Shown one piece after another: positions 41,357-54,600 of a stretch of DNA of 64,000 nt; the stretch's first letter is position 1; each line of letters starts with the position of its first letter. The translations under genes were made by a program, and so were the position numbers. The notes beneath the pieces were generated by a model. That model was not told the DNA's origin, made no database searches, and was given only the letters and a program-made list of their open reading frames with translations. The stretch is from Lineus longissimus. Taxonomy: Eukaryota; Nemertea; Pilidiophora; Heteronemertea; Lineidae. The stretch is from contig NC_088311.1 of the NCBI RefSeq assembly GCF_910592395.1, positions 4,652,501 to 4,716,500 on the forward strand. The letters run 5' to 3'.

Positions 41357-41365
41357 ATGGCGATG
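41351..41365 (+). promoter_or_regulatory. YY1-type motif overlapping TMEM214 start codon
   Basis: GTCAAAATGGCGATG contains AAAATGGCG, the YY1 core, with its ATG being the initiator codon. This arrangement is known in TATA-less housekeeping genes. Confidence 0.45.
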
Positions 41366-44300
41366 ACCGGTAAAGGATGGGAAATGGTTGGCAAAACCAC
41401 GAAAAAAGGCAAAAATGGGCCCAATACGGTTACGAAATCTCAAAAGAAGATACTGCAAGAAAATATGCCAAGAATAGAAATTGCTGGTAAATGAGTCATA
41501 CGTGGATAGCGCTTTGTAAAGTAGTGGGAGATTATATTGTGGCTACTTTTTCTGTTCGATTTCGTGCACGTATACGTATGCAATCAATGCACTATGCAGT
41601 GCACGTTGCACTATGCCTGTATTTGCGTACACGTTGCACGTAACTCAGTAGTCTGTAGCGAACATGATTCACTTTGTTAGAGGCCCAGTTTTTGGCCGAA
41701 TTTTTTTCATTTTCGGCCTGTATCTCAATTCGGAATTAACAGCTTTCTCCCAGCCTAGGGGCCAGAGTAGGGCTAGCTCCAATTTGTTCTGGGCCTGCGC
41801 TGCCTGGGGGTAGTAGCTGGAAGCGAGAGTGAGAGGGGGCCCAGTCCAGGCAGGCCAAGACCCTGGCCTTGCTTTTCCAAAACCAAGATCACATCTTTTG
41901 GCAATTGGGGTTGCGCCCTCTTTTCCCAATTTTGATTTGGAACTGCCACTGGAGTAGTAAAAGACTTTCCCTTCTCTTTGGACATTATTTTCATCATTTT
42001 CATTATTAGCCCCGCTGAAAGAGTCCTCAACCATCTATGATGCTTTTGCTGACAAGGAGCGACGCTCGGGCAAGGAACAGATCCGACCACAGGATGGTGG
42101 ACATGGTGGAGGTGATATCAAGGGGAAAAAGCAGCAAGGGCAGAAAAAGAAATTCCAAGAGAAGAAGAAAATCCCCTTGGTTTCATTTGAAGAAGCACTT
42201 AAACAGGTATGCCATGGATTGAATGACCAGTAAATCTTTGTGTAATTGAAGTCCAAAGTGATCAGTCTGCTGATTTTTATCTGAGCTCGAAAAACCTGAT
42301 TCATGCTACATTTCATTGCTTGTGCTTCGAAAGCAGACAGCTTTTTTGATGGGGTGATCAATACCAATAGTCCACTCACCTCTGCCAAGGTGATGCATTT
42401 CCTTATCCTACCTAATTTACAACCTAACAATAGCACAAATGATCGTTAACAAGACTTTTAGAAAATTAATTTCAAACATTGTGTGGCAATTAATTCATTC
42501 GTTTTAGGTTGATGTGTCAGAACTAGACTCATTATTGACCAAAGACCAGGCCGTCTTCCCCGATAATCCGTCAGTGTGGCTGAAGGACTTGGCATCATTC
42601 CTGAACATCAAGTTTGACCATGTCAAAGAACCTGATCCAGTATTTTCAGATCATCCTGTCGGTGAGTAATGTTTCCTGCATGTAGAATCTGTTAAGAGTT
42701 CTGGCCAGATGGCATTGGCCAGACATGATTGGTTTCACCGTTGTTGTTCTGGTATTAAAACCAACCTCCTCATGAGTCTAGAAATGGTACACAACTGACT
42801 GTTGATTAGCCACTACCTCATAAGGGGATTTTAAAAGATGAAAGAAATCCGTTTCAGATTATCCATTATGCAAGGTCACTGAAAGGATGAAGAAGCTCCT
42901 AAAGAAGGCACTGTCACTTACCACACCTGAAGTCAAGGAGCTTTTCTTTGAGCATTGTGTGCAGTCGATGATTCAAGACCTGGGGAAGGGCGCCTCAACT
43001 TATGGCTATCGTATATTCATCCAACTGATGGCACATGGCAAACCGGATATCATTCAGAACAGTTTGTCTAGGGTAAGTCATAAGTGGTTTGACAACAATC
43101 AGAAAGTTATACTAAATCCTAGTATAACTGAAGAACTGCTGTACTATTTCCATTTATTTCTTACATCAGTATTTATACATGTGGTGTCTCAGTCTGAGAC
43201 TATGACTTTGTCATGCATTGTGGTTATTATCTCTCCTCTTTTCAGTATTTGGAAATGTTGAAGACCAACCAGAATCGTCAGCTGCGGTGCCTTTCAGTCA
43301 TGTGGGCGGTTGGCCAATCGGGCATGAAGGATTTATCATGTGGCCTGAGAGGTGAGCAAACATCTATGTTGATTGATATTTTATCAGATCTTTGGCACTT
43401 TTAGGTATTTGTGTTAGATGATGTGATATTGTACTACTAAATTAGGCTTCGTGAAAATTTCTGAAAGTAATAAATATTTTCCAAAATTTTATTTCGTCTT
43501 CCTGGCTTTATTCTGATCTGTACGTTATTTGATTTCAGTTTGGCTTGATGTGATGTTCCCAGTTCTGAGGATACGGGCATTATCTGAGTATGCCATTGAC
43601 TATTTAGAAAATCTTTTCAAGTAAGTCTTTCATCCTTCCAGAGTTTGTAGAAAAGTGTTGGAGGATAATCAAAGCCATTTCAGTCGATACCATAGTTGGT
43701 CTTCTGGAGCTCAGTTCCCTCGGGTATATCACAGTCTGGCTGCATTACTGCGCTCATGATTCAATCTCTTTATGAGCTCGTCACCTATATTGACTCCAAG
43801 CAAGTAGGGTATTTACTATAAAGTGTCTTGCCCAAGAACACAAATATGAAACGGTGCTGATCAACTTTAAAATTGAACCTCTAACCTCCCGGTTATGAAC
43901 TAGACAGTTCAACCTCTCGGACATCCTGGTAATAAATGTGTCTCTTTCAGGCTCCATGGCAACATCAAGTCAAGTTACTCGACAATCAATTTCCGTGACT
44001 TCTTCCCGATCCTCGATGTGGTGTTCTCCTCCAATTCAGGGGTCTCTTTACCAAGTAATCAGCAGAAAAAACTCCTGACACTTTACCCAAAAATCAAGGT
44101 AAGTTTTGTAGTCTTAAGTTATTGGTTTTGGAGTTTGCCACCACATATCACTGCCTCCATTCTTTTTGCCAAGCAATGCTGCCTAAGTTACCACATCTAC
44201 GACACCCTGAAATTAATCGTCCCTGTGATTTTCTGTGTTGACATTGATTATAATTTTCTAATATTTTCAGACGATAGCATTTGGAAGTGACCGAGAGGCA

Positions 44301-47300
44301 AACTTGAAGAATTTCTTCCCATCATTCCTTGCACGAGTCACACCTGATTGCAATAAGGCATTCAAGAATGAGGTAAGAGTAGTCTCTGAAGCTTTCATCT
44401 GTGTGGTGTTTTTCCTCCTTCTTACAAGTGTATCGTTGACCTTTAATCCCTAAGTCGACATTACTGTGAAATCTATTTAAAAATCGGTATTATGACGCAG
44501 ATGCCACTAATTTCAACAGTGTAATTGAAGTTTTTATATCAGATTGTAAAAGTTGCGATCTGGCAGGCAGTTTTTTGATGTGCGTAAATAATGCATCATA
44601 TGTTGGGCAGTAAATCGCCAGATAGCCTAAAAACATTATTTTGGAGCTTGATGTGTCGTAGATTTTGTAATATTCATCCCATTACTGCTTCGTTTATTCA
44701 GCTTCTGCAGTGCCTCATCACGTGTCTTTCGGAGGACAAGCATTGTTACAGTGTCTGGAGACAGACGTATGTCCGCCACGTCTCGCAGTCAAGGTAAGGA
44801 ATGGATCCATTGCAACTTCAAATGGCCACCAAAGTTCACTCCACGCACAATCTTCAAACATACAGCATTAACTCAATACCAGCACTTGAGGCTTCGACCC
44901 ATGCCATTGTATACCAAGCTGACACCAAGGCTACCATGGAGATTTAATTTGGTGTCTGGAGATCATTAGGCAACATGACATAGCTTTGCTCAAGTTGAGC
45001 TGCCCTAAAATGGTTTGTAGCAACGTAAGAAACCACATTGATTCTGAGTCTTTGAATATCTCTTGCTTTTTCAGAGTCTTACTCGATCATCTGCGTGACA
45101 ATTGGTCCGTGGCGGCATCCAAATTAGATCGGAAAATTCTGCGTGAAACGATCAGGACATTCTGTGTGACAAATGAAGATTTGGCAGCTAAACCTGATGG
45201 TGAAGAATATGAAGAATGCAATAAAACATGTAAAGTAGGTGTTGTTTGTTTTCTATCTTCTTGATAGGATAAAGTTGGGGTTAATAGTCTGATATCAACT
45301 GTGGTAGAGGTTATCATCCAACTTCACTTAACCCATAGATGTCAAGGGGTGGAGAAAAGAATACTGCAGAGCCTTGTTTGCAGTGAAGCCTCAATCAAAG
45401 AGAAAATAAGAGATCATTGTGTGTCTGATTTGTCATGTTTGTATTTGCTTTTTTCCAGGTGTTGTTGACCAAATTGAGTGGCTCTCAATTCCCTTGGTTC
45501 CTATTCTTTGTGTCGACATTTGCTCTTGTTGGCGGCCTGGTTATTTACGATGTGCACAGTCATGGCAGTTTCAAAGGTAAATGCATTGATAACCTCTCTT
45601 TAGCTTTATAAGATCAGTTGCAAATATTCATTTCTTGCTGCGATTATATGATTAGTCTTTCTACATGAAAAAAATTGGTCCGAGGGCCATCATATGTGGC
45701 GCTGCTAACAAATGAACCAACCTCTTCAATCAAGGGTTAAGCTAACAACTTAAATCCACTCGGAGAGGTGGTAACATAGGTTATTCTGTTGGTATCAAGA
45801 AGTGTATATTTTCAGAAATCTGTCCTCGTCATTTCTTAAAGAACTGGCTGCAATTACCTACCCTTATGCACCTAAAAGCTTCTAGGATTAAGCTGTATTA
45901 ATGCTTTGTCATCGTTGGTTTGCTTATTCACCCTGGGTAGAAATTTTTCTGTTTGAATGCATTTACAGCTGCATTGTAGTAATGGCATGTGCTACTGCTT
46001 TGATGAACTCAAAACACAAGATTTCTGATATAATGCTTGTCAGTGAGTTCCTAAAACTGCACATCAGTCCTAAACCCTTTCTATGTGGCAATCCAGAATT
46101 ATGTTTGCCAAGTGAGCCTGCACTGTCTTCAGTATAGATGGCACCAGTGCAACGATACTATGAGGAGCTCAATTTCTTCCTGTTTTTGCTGCTTTGTGTA
46201 GCTTTAGGGGACTTTTTTCAACAGTTTTTTGCTCAAAAGTTCCGCATGGAAAGGGTTTAGCTCACATTAATCTAGAAGCTGTGGAAGACTGAACCTGGAG
46301 CGCGTGTTTTTCCTGTGTGGTCTTAATGTGCCATTCGTCATTCATACAGGTTGTAAGACCGCTACGTTCTTGGAGGAGACGGGGACCATGACATTCTGTG
46401 CCAGTCTCTGGAGACGTTTGCAGATCTATTTTGGAATCGTCTGCAAGTAAGCATGTGTTAAGATGATGTGATGTTACATGAGTCTGTCTATTAATCTGTT
46501 TGTTTACTCTGTGTCGCAAAGAAGTCGTCTTTATACTTGGGGTTGAAGTATTCTGCAGCATATACTTCCTGAATTGAAATAATTTTCCCTACTCTGAAGA
46601 ACTGTACATTTATGTGATGTATATGAGTACGGTCTTGATTCAGTGGCTTTGCTTGAAAATCACAATATTTCTTATGTTTACCTTCAGCTCTGCTTTCTAT
46701 AAAAGAGCTGCATGCAAGCTCCACTGCCTCTTAGGAACTCTAAAAAACGTGTTTCACTACCGGTAATTAGAAATTTTAGGACTTGCTGGGTTTCTTGACC
46801 CTGGTAAATGTTGTACCCCCTTGCCTATGTGATGAAGGTGTTGTCTCAATGAGAAAATGGATTTGTGTCAATGGGAGTTTTTGTGGAATTTGTGCATGTG
46901 ATGTCACACGTACAAGTTACCACAAGGTTTTCACTCCTGCTCTATGACCAGTACCAGATGACTGGATTTTATTTGCATGGCTTAGTTTTATCTATTGTAG
47001 AATTACTCACTTTGCTTTTTGGCGTGGATTATCTTTTTGTTTTTTGTCTTACTTTCATGTACATTTGATTGTATCTAAAAGTGATGTATTGTCACCAATG
47101 TACTGTTTTGTTCACATTTTGATAGTTAAATTGAACAATGTGTACATGTAAGTTGTCCAGCGAGTTGTATCAATACTAGCCTGACGATTGACCGGGATTG
47201 TGAAACCAGAATTCTGTAGTGAATGGCAATGAAGTTGCCAATACTTTGATCAATAATTTTTGAAAATCATAATTCATGATTTTAATGCTAACATGTAAGA

Positions 47301-48420
47301 TTTGTGGAACCTCTGTGCTCACAAAATGTTCTGTATTCAAGTCACATATTTCTACACTTCTTTCCTAGATGGCTGGAAGAAAATGTTCCATACTACTTTT
47401 CCCGGACTGTGGACTTTGTGGGACCATATCTTCTGTTTGCCTGGACTAAACTTTGTGAACTGGGATCCTACCTCATGGAGGTCTCACAGCCAGTAAGGGC
47501 GTGGGTCAGTGTCAAGTTTTTGGAAATTTTAAGTTGGGTAAGTTTAACTCCAGGTGTTGGATCATAAGGTCCCCTGAAGATGAGATATGTGACTGACTGG
47601 TTCTGCACTCGAAGTTCACACGAAGTTGTTGGTGGGGCACTGCACCAGTTGTTAGTTTGAGCGCTGCACCAGTGTCAAATTGTCAAATTGTGATGTACTG
47701 CTCATGTCTTACACAATTAGAGAGAGCTTACTATCTTTAACACAAATTAAGAAAGGGACAGTCTCCAATGTTGATTTTATGAAACGGATGTCTCTGTATT
47801 TCAGGTTCAACAGCGAACGCCATATCTGTATGACAGTGCGTCATATTACCTTCTGCTCACCTGGGATTTTGTTGTTTTCTATTCACTGTTATTTTGGAAG
47901 TACCTCGTTCAGTACACGAATATCATAGTCACATGGATAAGAGAAAATATATTGACGTAAGTGGCAATATTTAAAAACAATTTTGTCTCTTATACTTGAG
48001 ATAAAATGACAATAAGATCAAGTTCGTTGTTCCTTGTTTGAATTTTAAGTAAGGAAGTGTTGTGCTTCTTTTATTCCTGCTTGAGGGGATTGGTAATTCC
48101 TGTTTGTTTAGTATTGCATTGAAGTCCTATGCTGCGTTCCGTGTAGATGTGGAGCAAGCTGTGACTGCTACCAAAAATGCTTTTGAACAACCTAGCCTTG
48201 CTGTATGTAGATGAAGCACGGTATTGGGAGTCATTATGATCTGTTCGATTCATTGCCGATAAAGTGTTATATTTTCTTTTCTTGCAGAGGCAGCTGGTCT
48301 GTTGAAAACCTCCAAAAAGTCCTCACGAGTTGTCTCGTGGCCCTCCGGGGGTATATCCGTTCATTTATAAACTACGTGTCTGGAAGTGCCAGCTCATCGT
48401 CCGCAGCTCCAGCTGGATAG
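41357..48420 (+). CDS. TMEM214: TMEM214 (endoplasmic reticulum transmembrane protein 214)
   Basis: ER membrane protein implicated in ER-stress-induced apoptosis (caspase-4 anchoring in vertebrates). Exons: 41357-41486, 42010-42206, 42508-42661, 42858-43072, 43246-43351, 43539-43620, 43951-44098, 44271-44372, 44702-44793, 45075-45234, 45459-45576, 46350-46446, 47369-47537, 47805-47956, 48112-48202, 48288-48420. Exons 1-15 are in phase and give 671 residues, near the human length of 689. Family landmarks in order: a basic N-terminus, SFEEALKQ, NPSVWLKDLASFLN, MWAVGQSGM, VWLDVMFPVLRIRALS, NFRDFFPILD, YPKIKTIAFG, then a hydrophobic segment (PWFLFFVSTFALVGGLVIY) and a membrane-associated C-terminal half. 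The last exon is problematic: its protein-like frame (GSWSVENLQKVLTSCLVALR) does not match the phase left by exon 15, which would stop after five residues. Start chosen at the ATG within AAAATGGCG. Confidence 0.92.
43790..43928. repeat. SINE-like dispersed repeat fragment, copy 2
   Basis: AAGTGTCTTGCCCAAGAACA and GAACCTCTAACCTCCCGGTT match the order of phrases in the copy at 28189-28305. It lies in TMEM214 intron 6, immediately before exon 7. Confidence 0.5.
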
Positions 48421-50088
48421 TGTCATGGGCATGAGGTTGATAAAGAAGGTGTGACTGTGTCTGGTTGAAGCTGTGATGTGTCACAGACAATCTGAACCAC
48501 ATCTTCTGAGGCCTTAGATAATTTCTCACCCAAACTTGAAAGACCAATGTTTGCAGCAGAGTAGATCATGTTGGTAATCAGGTTGGACATGTAGATCAGA
48601 TGAATAGAGTTGAGGTGAGAGGTTTGTTAAACATAGAATGCAAGAAGGACTTTCATGAATTATTTTCATATCTATCTATAATCCTTTTGTAAAGCATACA
48701 TTTCACATATGATTCTTGTGTCAGGTTATAATATGCAATAGCAAAACACTTGACCTCTTGATGCTCTGAGTACAGAACTCAAATACTGCCGAAATCCTAA
48801 TGCTCCGGACGGAGTAGTATTTGGAATTAACCTCCCATAGTGTGATACTTCCAATTCAGTTAAGCTCATGCATGTATCAGCAGTGAAAATGTCATTTATT
48901 TGGTATCTCTTGAAACTTGTTGTTAGGAAAAGTCTGTTGTGACATTTAGGCCAGTTTTATTGTTAATTTATTAAAATTTTTCAGAAATCAAAATGTCTGT
49001 TGCAGATCAGAAAGAATATTTACATGACATCATATTAGAATTTGCTGAGTTATTTGTTATGTTATTTTGCTGACTAACTTGTAAACTGTTGATCCCTGTG
49101 TAAAAACACAAATTTTCTTGTCTTCTTGGATCACCAGTAATTTGCCCCGTACATGTACAAAACTAAAAAAAATCAACTTTTGTTCATTCTTAAGTTATTT
49201 TAAGTTTTATTTGTTTTAAAAAGCAATCCATTGTGATCTTGTGTGTTACCGCAGTGAAAAACGGTACCCGATTTGCGAAAGTATATTTTCCTTGATATTT
49301 GTACGATGAAGTTATAATCAATAATGTATAGTATATTTTTGAGGACCCTGTCAATTTCTCTGTCTTGATTCCCCGGTTAGATGTTGTCATTGGCCCTTTC
49401 AGGTGGATTATCATGACAGTTATGATTGGACATCGGAATCAAATACAGGCCTGAAAGGGTTATAATGCCTTCTTAAACATTTTTCTGCAGTTCCAAGGTA
49501 CATGTATTATGTGTCATTCCATTACCACATTGCGTGTGACTGATACGTTGTTCTCGATCGTGATCATTTGTAATGTTATAATAAGTTACACTGCATGACT
49601 ATGGTTGCAATTTAATAAAATGCATCGAATGCACAAAGGCATTTAAAACTTTTCTTGAGTTCTTTACAAAGCTTTTGGTAACCAGCATAAAGAAGACGCT
49701 GTTGTCCATTTGCCCATCTTTGGGGAAATGCAGTGCCTGACCATGTAATGTGGCGAGATCTTCATTATGTCATGATGGTGCTTGATGTTGCCCTCTGGTC
49801 TTGCCCCCAAAACAGTCAGTTATCCCTGGTCGGACTTGAGTTGCTGTAAAAGTGTCTTAAGGCAGTCCTCTCCAGGTCCGAATGAGAGCTATATAAGTGT
49901 CTCTGGTCCGTCGTCATGGTAAACCTCAAAAGTTAAGAGAACCGCGTCATTGCCGTTAACGCCAACGATAACACCATTTCCTTTCATACAGTTAAATGTT
50001 TGATCAGATCGTTATAAACTGCCTGCAACGTTATGACCACAAAAAATCTCTAATTCGATTAGTCTTATCCACTGTCTATCCACTCTGT
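48421..50088. other. Convergent 3' UTRs of TMEM214 (+) and DMRT (-)
   Basis: AT-rich, no coding exon. A poly(A) signal for each strand overlaps near 49.6 kb. From the DMRT stop to that point is about 470 nt; from TMEM214 about 1.2 kb. Confidence 0.5.
49611..49619. terminator. Overlapping back-to-back poly(A) signals (TTTAATAAA)
   Basis: AATAAA on the plus strand (49614-49619) for TMEM214 overlaps ATTAAA on the minus strand (49616-49611) for DMRT. Confidence 0.5.
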
Positions 50089-51645
50089 TCATTTCGCGAT
50101 GATAGACGCAACTGAAAACTTAATCACAGGTTTATTGGGTTTTGAAACGGGGGAGGCACTCGCGATCGAAATTGATTCCATCTCGTCATCATCTATGACT
50201 AGTTCTGTTTCAATATCTGCAGATTTGGCAGTACCAGTTCGGCGTTTCGTTGGGTGAAACGCAGATTTATGTCCACTGTCCAGTCTTCCTTTCACCAAGT
50301 TAACCACCACCTGTTCGTCATCACATCTGTCCTTTCTCGAATTTTCTGATTTTTCGTCCCCTTGTCCATTTTGCCCCGCCCCAAACAACTGTAAGCGCGC
50401 CTGCGCAGCAGAAATTGCGGGTCCGAAAGCAGCAATGATCGGCTGAGGAAGTTTGTAGCAGCCGACAGTGTGTGGTAACAACATCTGGCCCGTCATGGCG
50501 TAAGCGTACGGGTTCTGTACCTGCCACGCACTCCGCGACAAGTGTTCGACCGCCTTTGAAAGATTTCCGCCACACCCTTGGAAGACCAACTCCATCACGT
50601 TTGGATTAAGGGCCGGGAACAACCTCTGTAAGACTTCCCGTGGGTTAGAATGCGACAAAGCAGCTTGTAACGTTCCTGTGGTTTGACTCTGCGTGGCACC
50701 GTTACGATTTTCAGAAGCTTTGGCGTTTTGTTTTTGTATTTCCACTTGTCTTTCTCTCTCAATCATCACCGCTTCCAGTTCCTTGTCTGCAAAGCAACGT
50801 CGTTTCCGCATGCGTTCGTTCATGAAGGGGAACATGTTCCTGATGGCGTCTGCTGGCGGAAGGGCGTTCACACGTGATCGGTAATCTGAAAAAGAACAAA
50901 AATATAGTGGTAAAAGTAATTTTACTGCAATACCTTTTTGCAAAATGGTACCGCTGTTATAGAAAATCTCTTTGCAAGATAATGCTGGAACCTTTCCGTT
51001 TTGAAAATCAAAAGTTCAAGGGCAGGAAGAGCTTGCGTCTAAAAAAATCTACCGGTATACTATCTTACTTTGTAATATCTCCCTTGAAAGTGTGTGCTGC
51101 TGAAGGTGACGTAAGTTTCTCTGAAGGATCTTCCGCTGTTGAAGTAAAGCAGCTGCATTCTTTGCCTTGGCCTTGCCAGTTTGAGATGACGTCTCATTGG
51201 CTTGGTGCCTATGAAAGGAAAAGAATTTTTGAAACGGGATATATATAAGGCTGGGGTATCTTTCAATGAAAGCAACGGACGACATAAATTCTTTTGGAAG
51301 ACTTTCTTCTCTGGCAGAAGTGCTTTGACCGAGTATTGGTTTGACATTAATTAGATGACTCGATACAAAATATATTAATTTGCCTCTCCAAGATTCTGCG
51401 ATGTCTACGTCATTACCGACAACGAAGTCTGAGAGAGCAGTCAAGTGGTGAACTTACCTCCTGAGCGCCACTTGTGCGGCCATGACCCTCTGCCTCTCCA
51501 CCACCAGGAGGCAGTTGGCGCATTGACAGTCACGCCATCTACAGTATCGTTTATGGCCCTTTAAACAGGAGACTACACCATGGTTGCGACATCTGGCACA
51601 TTTCGGCGTCCGCAACAGCCGCCTGGTCGCCTTGGTTTTTCCCAT
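50089..51645 (-). CDS. DMRTA: DMRTA-type (DMRT4/5-like) DM-domain transcription factor, 374 aa
   Basis: Sex-determination and neural-patterning family factor. Three coding exons in phase: 51645-51458, 51208-51069, 50885-50089 (1125 nt with stop). The DM domain starts at residue 12, [20 protein letters not shown], with zinc ligands C16, C19, H31, C35 and H22, C40, C42, C45 all present, then [18 protein letters not shown] domain follows at about residues 189-226 ([20 protein letters not shown] ... [13 protein letters not shown]), which marks the DMRT3/4/5 group. The C-terminus has [10 protein letters not shown], matching the conserved FSVxSII motif. The DM domain reads CQCANC where the family usually has C-x-C-A-K-C, a Lys-to-Asn change. 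An acceptor just upstream (exon from 51675) implies a spliced 5' UTR. Intron 2 is short (183 nt). Confidence 0.95.
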
Positions 51646-54600
51646 GGTCTGCTGTGTATGGGCTTTCTAGTCCCTCTGAAATAAAAAGAAAGGAACCTAC
51701 ATGTACATTTACTTAATCGAACGTTTTCAATATGAAATATTTGTACATGTAAACACGCATCAGCTGCAAGCGACATCAAAAATTGTACCTGTGAAATAAA
51801 AATAGCCATTGCCAAGAACGAATCATAGGGATGTATTAAGCCTTTTTCGGTTGTAACTCCCTCTTGCCAAGAAAGATGTATAAGACGTTTACACCAAGTG
51901 AGCTTTTAACTCCGTTTTACTTTCTGTCTTGCATCATTTCATGATCACACACATCAGAGTTTTCTTCACTTAAATAGGAGTCGATGATCTCAGATTTGAG
52001 CGAAAAAAGGATATTTTAGAAGAGTTCACTAGATGCCCTAGAAATTCTAAGCAAGTCTCCCAAGTTTTCTTTCCACTTGAGTCATCTAGGTATTCAGAGA
52101 ATGGACACTTGATCTCTGACTATTTTCTTTTGTCGAGATACAATCACGGTTTCAAATTGAGAGAATTGGGGTTATTTATTGCAAATTAGCATCTGAGAGA
52201 ACTGCCGCGAGAATTTTGGACAAAATCAGCCAGACTTGATAATTTTCAAATGTAGCGAAACCATTGCACCTCAAAAACCTCACCAGCACCCAAGTAACCC
52301 CAGTGAAATATTGGCCTGGGTAATTTACATTTTATTTGAAGTTTAACAGGAATAGTTTACAAACTAAATCTCCGACTTCAGTACGCGCGGGTCACTGCCA
52401 GGATACTGTGAATTAAAGTGGTAAAAAAGCCCGAGCTCGCAACGCATAAGGGTAATTTCTGCTAAACTGCTTCCAGAACCAATTTAGAAGTTGAGCGAAA
52501 AATCTGTCTCAAATTCTCACTCAACGCTATCACAACTTCACGTCAATTGCAATTGCTTGAAAATAAGCCTTTAATTTATCACGGACTGGCTGAACCAACA
52601 GTGAAAACAAGCCGTCTCATATCTGACGCCATGTGCACGGCTTTGCCGAAATGGTATTTGTAGCAGCCCCCTGTTGCGAACGGATAAAAACCGTATTCGT
52701 GTGGATACCTCGGCAAGAGATGGTAATTCTGACCGCAAATTATCGCTGTAAAATGCGGTTTAGTTGGGAATCGGATACCATCTTGACAATGCAAGATTTC
52801 ACCGATAGTATTGGTGGTCTTACGCCAATTCATGCAATTTTGGCTATGAACGTATACACGTATATATGCAATTATAAAACCTTTTATCGTGAAACATAAT
52901 CATATTCCAATTTACTTGTTGCTGTAGGTTTGGCTGAACGCAGTTTATTTTGATATTTAGTCCAAGCATCTTTCCCCTTCCGCGAAGTTCTTAAGCGAAG
53001 TCATAGTTGAACCACCGACAAAAGCCTAACAAAAAAGGCGTGTAATCTTTTATCCGAGTTGTTCATTGCCTGCCTTCATGTATTTAGGTTCAGATCAGTT
53101 CAAGTGAAATATGAGAGATATCAAACTCTCAAACTAGACATCTAAAAACTTTTGGATGATTACAGAAAACTTAAACAATACTCTCTTTTCCTAAGTGATC
53201 ACAGCCACGTCTTCACCGTATTTATATAGAGTAAGTTTTGTTACCAGGAGGTGATTCTCAGCAACTCCAAAATACCAAGAAAGTATAGCAAAAGAGTCAA
53301 AAACTGTTTAGGTAGACATGTAGATGTCCATACCAGCCCACAACATACATGTATAGCACGCCCTATAAACTGGTAAAAAATAGTTTTTCCCAAAAGGTTG
53401 TTCGATAAAACTAACAAATCAAAATACCAATACAAGAGGCTTTTACCGGTTATAATTTCAGCGATGACATTCCACGCAGCAAATTTGGCATGTGAAGATT
53501 ATTGGTATCCGATTGGCTGGGAAATCTCAAGGTCTGGACCAATCACGTTCCGAAGGAGAAGCGTTATCAAATTCAGACGAAACAGAGTCCACCTTATAGA
53601 CCACCATTCGCGCAACAAATTGAAACCGCGGGCTAACTGAAGGGAGTTCCGGAACCGGAGTCCCACCGTAAACGTAAATGCTTTGTACACTCTCTTCGAA
53701 ACCACTTCACAAAGTATGTTAAATTTCAAAGAAACTCATCTCAGATTACGACAGTTTTGAGCAGTGAGATAAGAAAGTGTAGAAGATACGTCTGATGGAG
53801 ATTGCGAGACATAAACATTTCGACATCGCTGAGCAAACGTTTCAACTTTCGACGTAGACCTTTCTCAGGGCTGATTAGATTGGATCTTCTTTTATATACA
53901 AATAGTATCTGGTGTTTTCTATCGTCTGTATCTCAAGGTGTAAACCATCCTGTCTTGTCTCATACGCCTTGGTATTTATACCAAGCATAGGTTCTTAGAA
54001 TGCCGCATATTCATGATATTGCACTTAAAATACATACACCGTCCAATATCTTCGAAATTTGCTATTAGTTTCATATTGTACATGTATAGATGTCAAAAAG
54101 GACTACATGTATACCGTAGTCAAAATGGTGTTGAGTTGTAATCTAATTTACATGTAAAATGTTCCCTAAGTACATTTCGTTTGATACTTTGTATTAAAAC
54201 ATTACTAACAGTTGCAGTGTGTTTACCTCACCATGGATTTTGTATAGCAGGTAACGACAACAGTCGAGGTTGGAAGGATACAATCGCCCTTTGGCTGTTT
54301 CTGTCCGTCAAATTATCCCCCACTTCTGTTCTCCCCAGAGTTGCAGGGTGATTTCCAACTCCCGCTGAACGTTTAATTCCTTGCAACAACTTACAGGTGC
54401 ACAGATGTCGATGTAAGAACGCTGAAAGGTTCTTATAGAAGCAAGTAAAAGGCGGAATTTCTGAGGCCTTTTTCTCGGGTATTAGGTTTGCCTTTCCTAT
54501 TACTTGTGTGGCACGAACACGAACCATTACTAATTACAAATTTGCTCAACAACCGAAGATGTTCTTCTAGAATATCCTGACTAGTACCATCACTGTGGGC

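Noticed and set aside
41669-42436. Minus-strand open frames of 105-133 codons
   Set aside because: Antisense of TMEM214 exon 2 and its flanking introns.
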